From the NCBI GenBank assembly GCA_021732995.1, contig JAKFWA010000036.1, forward strand, positions 1 to 57,914: DNA of 57,914 nt. The letters are read 5' to 3'. The translations under genes and the position numbers were made by a program. Origin of the DNA: Planctomycetaceae bacterium (GTDB lineage Bacteria > Planctomycetota > Planctomycetia > Planctomycetales > Planctomycetaceae). Shown piece by piece: positions 32,007-41,142 of the stretch; position 1 is the stretch's first letter; every line of letters starts with the position of its first letter. Under the pieces are notes generated by a model that saw only the letters and a program-made list of their open reading frames with translations, did no database searches and had not been told where the DNA came from.

Positions 32007-33299
32007 ATGCGGTTGCGATGGCAATGGACGGCCTTGTTGAGCTTGTCGGCGGCGTGCTTTGTGGGTTGCGGCGGCGGTGATACAGCCGCTCCGACGACAG
32101 CCCAGAACGGAACGCCAGCCGCATCGCCCGATAAGGGCACCGCAGCTGTGCCTCCCTCCGCCAGCATCGGCGTTGACGTGCCGGCGCCGGAAGAAGATCT
32201 GAAGATCGAGAAGCCGGAAGCGGGTACCCCGGAAGCCACCATCTATGAAATGACTCAGCTGTGGCTGAAGCCGGTACCTGATACCGACGACATCGCCAAG
32301 CAGCGAGCCGCACGCCAGGAACGCAATGAGAAGATCATTGAGCTGGCCACCGAAGTCATTGCGAAGACGCACAAGTCCAAAGAGAAAGAACATCTCTTTA
32401 ATCTGGCCGTGCATCGCATGCTGGAAGCCACCTTGCAGTTGGCTCTGTCAGGACACAAGGAAAGCGTGGACGCGCTCTACGAACACGCGAAGGTGTTTCA
32501 TGGTCGCGATCCGAAGTCCAAGGCGGCTGCGGAAGCCGGTTGGTTCCTCGCCAAGTTTGCGAATGAGAACGCTCAGCACTACGCCAATCAGGAACCGCGC
32601 TGGGTCAATGAATTCGCCAAGCAGGCGCGGGCGTTCGCTGATCGGTATTCCGAACTGGATGGCCAACGCGCCGTGATGTTGCTCATCGACGCCGCCGTGA
32701 CCTGCGACTTCTACGGCCAGCGTAACGATGCGATTCAGTGCTACACCGCGATTCGCCAGAAGTTCGCCGACACTCCGCAAGCCGAACAGGCCGTCGCTCC
32801 GCTGCGACGCCTGGAACTCGTGGGCAACACCGTGGATCTCGGCGGTCCGACGATCGATGGCGGCTTCACCACCGTCGAAGAATTCAAGGGCTCGCCCGTG
32901 CTGGTGGTGTTCTGGTCGACTCAAGCCCAGCCGTTTGTGGAGATCGCACCGGACCTGATCGCCACGACGGCTAAGTACGAGTCGAAAGGTCTGGCCGTCA
33001 TCGGAGTGAACCTGGATACCGATGAGTCCGCCATTGATGCCTTTGCGGAGAAGAGTGGCATGGGCTGGCGGAACATCTTCCAGACCGATGCCGCCAAGCG
33101 TGGCTGGAACAACCCGATTGTGACCTACTACGGCGTGCCGACGATTCCTCAGCTGTGGCTGGTGAACGCGGAAGGCACCGTGGTTTCAACGCACGTCGAA
33201 CCGAAGCAACTGGAAGTGGAACTGGCCAAACTGATGCCGGCCGCAAAGTCGGTCAAGAAGACGGCCGAGTCCAAGCCGGAAGTTAAGACGAAGCAGTAA
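32007..33299 (+). CDS. Lipoprotein with thioredoxin-like (TlpA) domain lacking the CxxC active site
   Basis: A 430-residue lipoprotein: lipobox CFVGC followed by GGG, then a Pro/Ala-rich linker. Residues 90-260 form a helical region with a TPR-like character (DFYGQRNDAIQCYTAIRQKFADTPQAEQA). The last 150 are a thioredoxin fold: GSPVLVVFWSTQAQPFVEIAPDLIATTAKYESKGLAVIGVNLD and a GVPTIPQLWLVNAEG cis-Pro loop. The place of WCxxC is occupied by TQAQPF, so it cannot do dithiol chemistry. GGAG lies seven bases upstream of ATG 32007. It may act as a binding or scaffold module. Confidence 0.85.
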   Translation: MRLRWQWTALLSLSAACFVGCGGGDTAAPTTAQNGTPAASPDKGTAAVPPSASIGVDVPAPEEDLKIEKPEAGTPEATIYEMTQLWLKPVPDTDDIAKQRAARQERNEKIIELATEVIAKTHKSKEKEHLFNLAVHRMLEATLQLALSGHKESVDALYEHAKVFHGRDPKSKAAAEAGWFLAKFANENAQHYANQEPRWVNEFAKQARAFADRYSELDGQRAVMLLIDAAVTCDFYGQRNDAIQCYTAIRQKFADTPQAEQAVAPLRRLELVGNTVDLGGPTIDGGFTTVEEFKGSPVLVVFWSTQAQPFVEIAPDLIATTAKYESKGLAVIGVNLDTDESAIDAFAEKSGMGWRNIFQTDAAKRGWNNPIVTYYGVPTIPQLWLVNAEGTVVSTHVEPKQLEVELAKLMPAAKSVKKTAESKPEVKTKQ

Positions 33300-33382
33300 T
33301 CGCGTTCTGGAAATCTGGCCTGAGAAGTGTCTAATCTGCCCTCGCGGGTTGAGCAGCGCCCTCCAACACAGCAAAGGCCAGC

Positions 33383-34288
33383 ATGGACAAGAGCCGCTAT
33401 TACCAACCGTCCGGAACCGCGCCCGTGGGTGGCATCATTTCGGGCATGGTCACGGCCTTGGCTGTGGCCTTCGTGCTCGGTGGCCTGTACGGCATCATCG
33501 ATCACTATAACCCGTTTATCTACATCAACTTCCTCGGAGCTCTGATGCTGGGTGCGGTGTCCGGTGGTGTCGTCCGCTGGCGTGTCAGCCAGGGCAAGAT
33601 CAGAAGTCGCGCGATCGCTCGCCTGATGGGACTCGCTGCCGGTGTGGCGAGCCTCTATTGCGCCTGGGGCGCTTATCTCACCGCTCTCTTTGAGTGGGAG
33701 ATCATCGTCGTTGATCCCATCGAGATGTTTCACTTCATTGATGGCGTCGCGCAGGTGGGCGCCTGGGAAATGAAGGGAGCACGTCCTACCGGGATGGCGC
33801 TGTATTCGATCTGGGCGATCGAAGCGGGTGTCGTATTCTTCTTCGCTTACAACGCCGCTCTGGATAACGAGATTCCCTACTGCGAAGAATGCAACGAGTG
33901 GACGACATCCAAGCTGACCAACGTGCACGTTCCGTTGATGGAAGCCACTACTCTCAACGAGGACCTCGAAACCGAGAACTACGAACCGTTCCTGGCAAAC
34001 TGCAGCCAGCCCGTCGTTGATGCCGAGCACCTGGTTGTTACGGTGAACGGCTGCGAGAACTGCGACACGCACTATCTCAAAGTTGACCGCGTGAAGCCGA
34101 AGTCAGACGGAGATGGTGTTGAGACAAAGGTGGTGACTCCCTGGCTCAAGACTGACGGCCAGCTGCTCGTGGATCTTCAGGTGCGCATCGCTCAAGCTGC
34201 TGCTGCGGCGCCGCCTTCCGCCATCGAAAAGCTTGTTCCCGACGCTCCACCAGCCGAAGTGGATCCCAAGGACGCGTTCGAGTCTTAA
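33383..34288 (+). CDS. Four-span membrane protein with split CxxC pairs
   Basis: A 301-residue protein with hydrophobic segments near 17-38, 46-64, 80-102 and 138-157, then a cytoplasmic tail. The tail has YCEECNEW at about 168 and NGCENCDTHYL at about 224, two CxxC pairs 56 residues apart that could form one zinc ribbon interrupted by an acidic loop. The end is Ala/Pro/Asp-rich. I do not recognise the family. It lies 83 bases after the TlpA-like gene. Confidence 0.75.
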   Translation: MDKSRYYQPSGTAPVGGIISGMVTALAVAFVLGGLYGIIDHYNPFIYINFLGALMLGAVSGGVVRWRVSQGKIRSRAIARLMGLAAGVASLYCAWGAYLTALFEWEIIVVDPIEMFHFIDGVAQVGAWEMKGARPTGMALYSIWAIEAGVVFFFAYNAALDNEIPYCEECNEWTTSKLTNVHVPLMEATTLNEDLETENYEPFLANCSQPVVDAEHLVVTVNGCENCDTHYLKVDRVKPKSDGDGVETKVVTPWLKTDGQLLVDLQVRIAQAAAAAPPSAIEKLVPDAPPAEVDPKDAFES

Positions 34289-34305
34289 GATTCGAAGCGG
34301 ATTGT

Positions 34306-35316
34306 TCAGAACCGCAGACGCTGAGCAGCCCCCTCCGGGGCGATGGTGTTGATCCAGTTGCCTGAGCCGATCTCAAACCCGGCAATGCCATTGATGCGCG
34401 GCATGATCTCGATGTGCCAGTGCAGAGTCTCGTTCGCGGAAGTGCATCGAAACGGCGAAGTGTAGAGCGCGAAGTTGTACGCCGGATGATCGAACTGAGT
34501 CTCCAGTTGACTCAGGCTGCGATGCCAGACTTCGGCCAGTTCGCGGAGCGTGTCGTCCTCGATGCGTTCAAAGTGCGTGATGTGCGTTTTGGGCAAGATC
34601 CACATCTCGGCCGCAAAACGACTGGCGAACGGACATAGCGTCACGAAGTTACGACTCTCGTGAACGATTCGGCTGCGTAACACGAGTTCGCGGCTGACGA
34701 GTTCGCACCACGGGCACCCCTGCCCTCGTTCGCGGGCACGGATCACGCCGTCGATCTTTCGTCGTACCTCGGCGCTCACAAAAGGAGCGGCCAGCAGTTG
34801 AGAGTGAATATGATTCAGACTCGCTCCTGCCCCGACGCCGCTGTTCTTCCAAAGCGACACGTGAGCAATCCGCTCATCACGGCTCAACTCCGTCAGCCGA
34901 TCTCGATAGGAGCGAACAATGCGCTCGAATTGGGCACCATCCACGTTGCTCATGTGCGCGAAGTGATCAGGTGATTCGACGATGACTTCGTGATAGCCCA
35001 CCGCCGTATGCCGCAAGGGTTGCGCATCCCCCGTTGGGGCCGGTGGGTTAGGCCACGCGTCCGGCGAGGGAACAACAGCCGGGAACGCGTTCGGAATGAC
35101 GCGCACGGCCCATTCCTCAACATCGCCTGCGTTTCTGGGAATCGTCAGTAACGAAGGCGGAGTGATGTGTTCGGAACCACGACAGAACGGGCACAGTTTG
35201 GGTCGGGACTGCAGCGCCCCCTCGTTGTCGTGCGGGCGTTGAGTTCGCTGCGGCGCGAGCGAAATCCAGATCTCCCGAATCGGGTCAAAGCGTAGTTCGG
35301 GAGACTGCTCACTCAT
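34306..35316 (-). CDS. galT: Galactose-1-phosphate uridylyltransferase
   Basis: A 336-residue enzyme of the HIT superfamily, exchanging UDP between glucose and galactose phosphates in the Leloir pathway. LCPFCRGSEHITPP supplies the zinc cysteines, AGASLNHIHSQLLA contains the HxH catalytic histidines (HIH in place of the usual HPH), and WHIEIMPRI is the late block. The start codon overlaps the end of the NtrC-like gene by eight bases, so translation is probably coupled. No galK or galE lies nearby. Some ADP-sugar phosphorylases share the fold, so the precise substrate is uncertain. Confidence 0.88.
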   Translation of the reverse strand: MSEQSPELRFDPIREIWISLAPQRTQRPHDNEGALQSRPKLCPFCRGSEHITPPSLLTIPRNAGDVEEWAVRVIPNAFPAVVPSPDAWPNPPAPTGDAQPLRHTAVGYHEVIVESPDHFAHMSNVDGAQFERIVRSYRDRLTELSRDERIAHVSLWKNSGVGAGASLNHIHSQLLAAPFVSAEVRRKIDGVIRARERGQGCPWCELVSRELVLRSRIVHESRNFVTLCPFASRFAAEMWILPKTHITHFERIEDDTLRELAEVWHRSLSQLETQFDHPAYNFALYTSPFRCTSANETLHWHIEIMPRINGIAGFEIGSGNWINTIAPEGAAQRLRF

Positions 35317-36721
35317 CGTCGCTCAGGTCGATTCCATAATGATTCAGCTTCTGGCGTAAGGTCGCTCTGTGCAGGCCCAACACGCGAGACGCCGCGGCGC
35401 GGTTGCCGTCGCAATGAGTCAGCACGCTCCGCAACATCGTCGGCTCAATGGACGCCAGCAGCCGTTCGTAGAGATCCCCTTCTCCGGATTCCTTGCCCAG
35501 CGTTGCCAGTTGCTCGTCACACCAGCGAGCCAATTCGCGGTCGAAGTGCGAATCACCCGACTTGCCTTCGCCGAGCACACGATAGACGGCTGGCAGTTGC
35601 TCCACATCAATCACATCTCCACGAGACATCACGGCGGCGTGCTCAATGGCATTACGAAGCTCGCGCACGTTTCCGGGCCAGGCACGCCGAGCCAGCTCAC
35701 ACAGGGCGTTGGGCGTGAACTGTTTCGATGCATGCGGCTCACCCAGCAAGTTCAGAAAGTGCCGGGACAGCAGAGGAATGTCGTCGGGACGTTCCCGTAG
35801 CGTCGGCATCTCGATGCGTACGACACTCAAGCGGAAGTACAGATCCTCGCGAAACTGTCCCGACTGAATGAGTTCATCCAGTCGGCGATTGGTCGTGGCG
35901 ATGATGCGAAAGTCGATCTCGCGCGGTCGCGAATCACCAACCGGTGTGATCTCGCGCTGCTCGATCGCACGCAACAGCTTCACCTGCAGGGACACTGGAA
36001 CGTCGCCAATTTCATCCAGTAGCAAGGTGCCGCCGCGAGCGAGTTCCAGCAGTCCAGCTCGATCGCCGCCCGCTGTCGCAAACGCACCCTTCACATGACC
36101 GAACAGCTCGCTCTCGACAGACAGAGGATTCAGCGCGGCAACACTCACTGGAACCAGCGGACCGTTGCGGCGAGCACTGTTCGCGTGAATGGCTCGCGCC
36201 GCGAGTTCCTTGCCCGTGCCACTCTCGCCCGTGATGAGCACGGGAGCGTCGCTCGATGCAACCAGCGCGAGTTGTCGGAAGACCGCCTGCATCGGCAACG
36301 ACGTGCCAACCAGCGCGCCGTCCTCTACCGCTTCAGTATCTGTCTTTGAAGTGTCGGTCGGTCGTGAATCGAGAGCACGCTTCAACAGGTTCACTGCCTG
36401 ATCGATATCAAAGGGCTTCGGCAGGTATTCGAACACCCCCTGCTCAACCGCGCTCACCGCGGTCTTCAGCGAACCGAACGCCGTCATCACAATGATCGGT
36501 GCGCTGCCGATCTTACGGCGAAGTTTCGGAATTGCGTCCAGCCCGCTCATGCCGGGCAACCGCACGTCCAAGAAGACCGCGTCCGGCGACTCTCGACCCG
36601 CCGCCTGCACGGCCTCTTCGGCCGACGACGCAATCGTGACGGCATGACCGTCATCCCGCAGCAGCTCGCGAAAGCTCCAGCAGATGCTCGGTTCGTCATC
36701 AACCACGAGGATGTTGGCCAT
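35309..36721 (-). CDS. NtrC-type sigma-54-dependent response regulator
   Basis: A 470-residue regulator. Receiver domain at 1-118 with phosphorylatable Asp52 (FLDVRLPG) and Lys102. AAA+ domain from about 137: Walker A GESGTGKE (165-172), Walker B LLLDEI (233-238), arginine-rich FREDLYFRLSV near 290-300. The sigma-54 contact loop, normally GAFTGA, reads GAFATA (212-217). A Fis-type helix-turn-helix closes the protein (GNRAAASRVLGLHRATLRQKL). No sensor kinase gene adjoins it. It overlaps galT by eight bases. ATG 36721 is the sensible start. Confidence 0.92.
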   Translation of the reverse strand: MANILVVDDEPSICWSFRELLRDDGHAVTIASSAEEAVQAAGRESPDAVFLDVRLPGMSGLDAIPKLRRKIGSAPIIVMTAFGSLKTAVSAVEQGVFEYLPKPFDIDQAVNLLKRALDSRPTDTSKTDTEAVEDGALVGTSLPMQAVFRQLALVASSDAPVLITGESGTGKELAARAIHANSARRNGPLVPVSVAALNPLSVESELFGHVKGAFATAGGDRAGLLELARGGTLLLDEIGDVPVSLQVKLLRAIEQREITPVGDSRPREIDFRIIATTNRRLDELIQSGQFREDLYFRLSVVRIEMPTLRERPDDIPLLSRHFLNLLGEPHASKQFTPNALCELARRAWPGNVRELRNAIEHAAVMSRGDVIDVEQLPAVYRVLGEGKSGDSHFDRELARWCDEQLATLGKESGEGDLYERLLASIEPTMLRSVLTHCDGNRAAASRVLGLHRATLRQKLNHYGIDLSDDE

Positions 36722-36885
36722 CAAAAGCCCCAGCGTTGATTGCGGTAAAGGCCGTCATGACTGAAGTCATCCTCGCCGGAAAAGCAGGAAAACTCAGCGA
36801 CTATAAGTTAACCGCCGCATCGGCACCGGATGAAGGCTGGGACTTCAGAACTTTGGAATCCGAACCGATTCGAGTTCAGCTTGAC

Positions 36886-37293
36886 CTATGCCGCAGCGCG
36901 ATCGGCGGCGTCGCTCAGATGATTCAGAAGCTGCTTGCCCGCGTTTGTCAGTTGGTACTGGACGCCGGCTGAGCGTTCACCCAGTTCACACTTCAGCAGG
37001 CCAAACGCAATCAGCCGTCCGTGAATGCGCGACAGTTCAGCGGCTTCGACGTCTGCCACCTGTTGAATGCGCGGAATCCAGCGAGCCGCTTTTCGCTGCC
37101 GGGGAGAGTCTTCGTGCTCAGCATCCGCTTCGCTCTCATCCTCAGCGGCGTCATCCGGGGCCGCTGCAGGAACAGCGGGTGCCTGCGCTTCGGCGGGCTG
37201 AGCATCGAGTGCCTCCTGAGCGGCTCGATAGGCTCGCAAGACCGCAACGCATCCGGGGGTTTCAGCGATGAGACTAAGGTCAGTGTCGATCAT
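36886..37293 (-). CDS. Small winged-helix-like hypothetical protein
   Basis: A 135-residue cytoplasmic protein. An N-terminal helix (TPGCVAVLRAYRAAQEAL) is followed by an Ala/Glu/Asp-rich linker of about 35 residues and then a C-terminal part: AARWIPRIQQVADVEAAELSRIHGRLIAFGLLKCELGERSAGVQYQLTNAGKQLL. The latter has the helix-turn-helix then wing layout of a winged-helix domain. DNA binding is inferred from that pattern alone. It is 164 bases upstream of the NtrC-like gene on the same strand. Confidence 0.7.
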   Translation of the reverse strand: MIDTDLSLIAETPGCVAVLRAYRAAQEALDAQPAEAQAPAVPAAAPDDAAEDESEADAEHEDSPRQRKAARWIPRIQQVADVEAAELSRIHGRLIAFGLLKCELGERSAGVQYQLTNAGKQLLNHLSDAADRAAA

Positions 37294-37590
37294 GCCAGCG
37301 ATATCGACTGGCCTGCGTCGCCAAGTTCAAAGCCCCTGTCTCGCCTGTTACGACCGGCGTACGCGGACATTCCGTTCGTCGGAGTTTCACGCCAATCTCG
37401 AAATCGAGTGAACGAGCCATCGGCGGCTCAGCCGGTCGCAAATCGACGACGAGTGCACCAACTTTCGACATAACCGACAGTGCTTCGCGAGCCCGCAAAG
37501 TTTGCCAAGCCGGTGATGCCGTGCAAATGCCTGGTAGCGAATTGGTAAACTTGAACGGCTCGGATCAGCGACCTCCACGGCGAACAACAA
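37294..37590. other. Intergenic region, nothing recognised
   Basis: 297 bases between two minus-strand genes. No reading frame with coding character, no clear terminator and no repeat were found. The promoter of the winged-helix gene is expected at its left end near 37300. Confidence 0.4.
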
Positions 37591-40500
37591 CTATTCGCCG
37601 TTCACCCCCGGTTGAGCCTGATTTACGGCCTGTTGGCCAGGTTGTTGTCCCTGCTGCTGACCGTTCTTGTTGGCCTGCGGAGTCGGCTTGGGCGTCAGGA
37701 TACTGTTCAGTCGCTGCTGCAACTGCTTCGGGTTCACTCGATTGTCGACCTGCACAACGCGCATGGTCGAATTCGGTCGAGCTGCCAAATCCAGCGCCTT
37801 GATGATCTCGCCGACGTTGTCGAGCAACCCTTCGGTCGCCGAAACGATCAACGTGTTGGTGCTTTCATCGACGCCGATCGACAACAGCCCCTTGAACTTC
37901 ACAGGCTGCTCTTCTTTGGAATCACCCGACTCAGTGCCGTTGCGGTTGCCGAACACGTAGGTCGTGGATGGCCCACCTGGACGGTCCTCCTTCTTGCCGT
38001 TCTTGGCTTCCTGCAGAGCCTTGTCGTTGTCGCTCAGCAGATCGCGGTAGACGTCTTTCACTGCCTCGGCAACCACTCGAGCCTTGCCGTGATGCAACTG
38101 GAAAATCTGCGTCTTGCGGACGGTGCGACCTTCCGTTGATGGAGCGCGGTCGTAAATGCTGATGACGTCCTGAATCATGCGGAGCTGCTCAGGAGTCGCA
38201 CCCTGCACCAGGATGGTTTGCGTGTCGCGATCCGAGATCACCTTGAGCGGCTTGCGTTTTGACAGGCGTCTGGGGGAGGCACCCTTGGACTGGCTGGGGA
38301 CCATGCCGAAGTACGGGTCGTACTCATAGCCGCTGCCGCCGCTCTTCTTGCCGGTATCCATCTCTTCCTTGAAGAGATCCTTCAAGGTCAACTCAATGCC
38401 ATAGGCCCACGTCGTCGGATACTTGAGTTCAAAGACCTTCCAGTCCTTCTGCTTCGGGGCGAACTCATCCAGGGTCTCTTCGAGCTGATCCAGCACGACC
38501 GGGTCGTCGCATTCAATAACCATGCGACCGTCATCGCCGAGCCGGATGCGGATCGGCGCTGGTTCGCCGGGCTTGCCGCGGTTGGCTTGCTGCTGCCGCA
38601 GCTTTTCAACCAGCTTGCGAATGTCCTCGTCAGAATTCTGAGCAGCGGCTGGCTGCTGAGGTTCTTCCGCCTGCTTGTCCGTGCCTTCGACTTGCTGGCT
38701 CGCGAAAGAAACTGAACCGCCCACGGTGGGTGATTTCAGCCTCGCGTCACGATCATCCACGCGCGGCTTCTTGATCGGCGGCACTTTCAACTTGTCTGGC
38801 GAGATATCGACTGGTGCATCGGGATCGGGTTTAGTGGCCCCGTCCGGAACCTCAATCTTCAGCGGACTACGACTGCGGTTCGGCCAGGCGCGCTCCAGAC
38901 GTTCCAGAATCTGCATCGCGTCACTGAGGTTGTCCGCTTCAAAAACACGGCGGCGATTCTGATTGCCACCGGGCATCGGCATCTCACCCAGCTTCATCAG
39001 CAATTCTTCGATGTCCTTTTTCTCGGTGTCGTTGCACCACAACAGCAGGCGGTTGTGATCCACATCGGCATCGACACGGAACTCATCCGGCTTCTTGTCA
39101 CTCTCGTTGCCCCGGCCGCCGCCGAAACCAAAGCCGTCGAAGAAGTAACTCCGACGGTTTTGCGTCTTCTGCTCTTCCACTTCCTTGCCGAGCATGAAGC
39201 GGATCGATCCCGCAACATAATCCGCTGGCAGCTTGCGCAAAGCGATTACCTGGAAGCTGCGAGCGTTGCCGTCCAGCTTCTTCACGAGCATGTCGACGAT
39301 CACCTGATCGGCACGAGATCCGGAAACGACGATCGCGCGATTGCTCTCGTCGACTTGTATGGTGGTCTTGGGCGACAGGCTGCCAACACGATTGAGCGTA
39401 TCGACGAAGGCTTTCGGATGGAGATTGTTCAGCCGGTAGATGTGAGTCTGCTCGATGGCATCGAACGGGCTGCCTTCGAATTCACGGGGTTGGTCGAGAA
39501 CATCAATCGCCTGAGCGACCTTGGCCATCTTGTCCGGCGGCGCATCCACGAGAATCGAGTTCTCTCGCGAGATGGAGACCAGCCGCACTTCGGCTTCCTT
39601 CTTCGCGGCTCCGCCCTTACCGCCCTGCTGCATTTGCTGCTGCATCTGCTGCATCTGTTGCTGCATTTGCTGTTGCATCTGCTGCATCATGTACGGGTCG
39701 CCCCCGCCGCCCCCCCTGCTGCCACTGCTGGCGGTCCTGATGCCCATCAACTCCTTGATCTGATCGATGATGTCTTCCGAGCGGACGTGCTTCAGCTTGA
39801 AGCTGCGAACCAGATTGTCGCTGACCGTCTCTGGAGCCTGCTCTTCTTCGAGCATGTCCCAGATCTCACGCAGGTTGATGACCGAGTCCATCGCCTCGAC
39901 GCGATTCGTCGCGCGCAAGGCGTTCAGCTTGCCGTTCGGGCTGAGCATCGGCTTCAGCTCTTCAACCGCTTCTTCCGCGATCAGCCATTTCAGCGGGAAC
40001 GAGGCTTTGACGTATTCGTAGTCCGGCAGCTTCCGCAACTCGGTCGGGCGGACGCGCGGAACCATGCTCGGGTCCATCTTCTTGACGTTCTCGACGGTGA
40101 GCATCTCGCCGCGACGGATCAGCGTGTAACCGCGCGCGAGCAGATGACGATTGATCAGGTCGCGAGTTTCTTCAACCGTGTAGTCGCGCTGCGTCGTCAG
40201 GTTCAGATAGTCGCCCGGCAATTCCTGCCAGTCGAGGCTCACTCCCGCGATGCGGCTGTACCAGTCCAGCACCAGCGGCCAAGGCTGACCTCGGAAGTTG
40301 ATCCTCAACTTGCCGTCCGGATTGGGCTTGATGTTGAGTTCACTCGCGTCCGCCACGAACTCAGGCTTCGTGGTTCGAGCGACCGGCCCAGCGGGCGCCG
40401 CAGGAGCCCCTGGCGCCGCGGCTCCCGGTTGAGCGGGAACGGCTCCGGGAGTTGCCGGGTTGGACATGGGACTCGCGCCTGGCTGTCCCGGAGGAACCGG

Positions 40501-40677
40501 TTGCCCGGGTTTGGATCTAGCGCCCGGCGGAAGTTGAGCCGGAACGGCCTGGCCCGGCGCCACCTGAATCACTTCCTGAGCGCTAGCAACGCGCCCGGAG
40601 AGGGTGGAGTCCGCGGAACCACTCAGCACGAGACCCGGGACGAGCAGCAGCCAGCGGGTCTGGGAGAGCCTGATCAT
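37591..40677 (-). CDS. Secretin-N repeat protein lacking the secretin pore domain
   Basis: A 1028-residue exported protein with a signal peptide (RWLLLVPGLVLSGSA). A Pro/Ala/Gly-rich stretch runs to about 100. An N0-like domain (LRINFRGQPWPLVLDWYSRIAGVSLDWQ...YTVEETRDLINRHLLARGYTLI) is followed by several N1-type modules of the secretin N family, marked by KLRS/FKLKHVRSEDIIDQIKEL, IYRLNNLHPKAFVDTLNRVG and FQLHHGKARVVAEAVKDVYRD. A Gln/Met repeat (QQMQQQMQQ) lies near 345. The C-terminal beta-barrel signature of real secretins (VPxLxDIPxLGxLF) is absent. It ends in a Gln/Pro-rich tail. The start at 40677 matches the signal peptide; the frame is open to 40752. Confidence 0.85.
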   Translation of the reverse strand: MIRLSQTRWLLLVPGLVLSGSADSTLSGRVASAQEVIQVAPGQAVPAQLPPGARSKPGQPVPPGQPGASPMSNPATPGAVPAQPGAAAPGAPAAPAGPVARTTKPEFVADASELNIKPNPDGKLRINFRGQPWPLVLDWYSRIAGVSLDWQELPGDYLNLTTQRDYTVEETRDLINRHLLARGYTLIRRGEMLTVENVKKMDPSMVPRVRPTELRKLPDYEYVKASFPLKWLIAEEAVEELKPMLSPNGKLNALRATNRVEAMDSVINLREIWDMLEEEQAPETVSDNLVRSFKLKHVRSEDIIDQIKELMGIRTASSGSRGGGGGDPYMMQQMQQQMQQQMQQMQQQMQQGGKGGAAKKEAEVRLVSISRENSILVDAPPDKMAKVAQAIDVLDQPREFEGSPFDAIEQTHIYRLNNLHPKAFVDTLNRVGSLSPKTTIQVDESNRAIVVSGSRADQVIVDMLVKKLDGNARSFQVIALRKLPADYVAGSIRFMLGKEVEEQKTQNRRSYFFDGFGFGGGRGNESDKKPDEFRVDADVDHNRLLLWCNDTEKKDIEELLMKLGEMPMPGGNQNRRRVFEADNLSDAMQILERLERAWPNRSRSPLKIEVPDGATKPDPDAPVDISPDKLKVPPIKKPRVDDRDARLKSPTVGGSVSFASQQVEGTDKQAEEPQQPAAAQNSDEDIRKLVEKLRQQQANRGKPGEPAPIRIRLGDDGRMVIECDDPVVLDQLEETLDEFAPKQKDWKVFELKYPTTWAYGIELTLKDLFKEEMDTGKKSGGSGYEYDPYFGMVPSQSKGASPRRLSKRKPLKVISDRDTQTILVQGATPEQLRMIQDVISIYDRAPSTEGRTVRKTQIFQLHHGKARVVAEAVKDVYRDLLSDNDKALQEAKNGKKEDRPGGPSTTYVFGNRNGTESGDSKEEQPVKFKGLLSIGVDESTNTLIVSATEGLLDNVGEIIKALDLAARPNSTMRVVQVDNRVNPKQLQQRLNSILTPKPTPQANKNGQQQGQQPGQQAVNQAQPGVNGE
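39623..39690. repeat. Degenerate CTGCTGCAT trinucleotide-type tandem repeat inside the secretin-N gene
   Basis: About 68 bases of short repeats (CATCTGCTG, CATTTGCTG and similar) encode the Gln/Met-rich stretch QMQQQMQQQMQQMQQQMQQ of the protein. Unit length varies, so it looks like slippage-prone coding sequence. Confidence 0.8.
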
Positions 40678-41142
40678 GAGATGAAACTTCCGTTCGACAG
40701 AAACCGGCGACAGCGTCACCAGAGCCCAGCGGGAGCGCTCCCGCATCTGCAACCGAAATCTGTTTCAGACATTCTGACTGAAGTATGCCGAGATCATATC
40801 GGTCTTGGCAACTGGATAGCGCTCCTTCGCCCACAAGAATCTGAACTGACAGCTAAGTTCGCTGAACATGCTTGGTCAAACTGAGTGAGACCCCTCGGAG
40901 CCCCTGAATTGTCTATCTTCCTTGTGCACATCCTGCAGAATTCACGTTCCTAAAGCGAAGGCCAAATCTCAAAAAACGGCGGATGTGTCGTTCGGACTTC
41001 TGACCTGATGGACCATCTACGAGTTATCGTTACTTGCTGCCATTTGCGATCCTTCTGCCCAACCGGTTGACGCTTCAAACGACGTCAAGACTGATACGAA
41101 CGCCGCTCCAGAATCTATCTGAAAACTCCGCGTCACGGCTCT
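40678..41142. other. Long intergenic region, no supported gene
   Basis: 465 bases between the start of the secretin-N gene and the end of the DUF1559 gene. The promoter of the former lies here. A plus-strand frame ending near 41122 gives LSLLAAICDPSAQPVDASND and more, but it lacks a start codon, so it could be a remnant at most. No palindrome stood out. Confidence 0.4.

Noticed and set aside
39623-39690. Tandem short repeat that might suggest a CRISPR array
   Set aside because: The unit is below 15 bases, has no spacers, and is simply the coding sequence of a Gln/Met stretch. No CRISPR array or cas gene was seen anywhere in the window.
39055-40884. 609-codon open frame on the plus strand opposite the secretin-N gene
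   Set aside because: It is a mirror of the secretin-N coding strand: its residues (His, Leu, Arg, Asp-rich) follow from antisense reading of a high-GC gene, and it shows no domain, start site or conserved motif.
41000-41122. Possible remnant lipoprotein gene on the plus strand
   Set aside because: Only about 30 codons, no start codon or ribosome binding site, so it cannot be supported as a gene or pseudogene.
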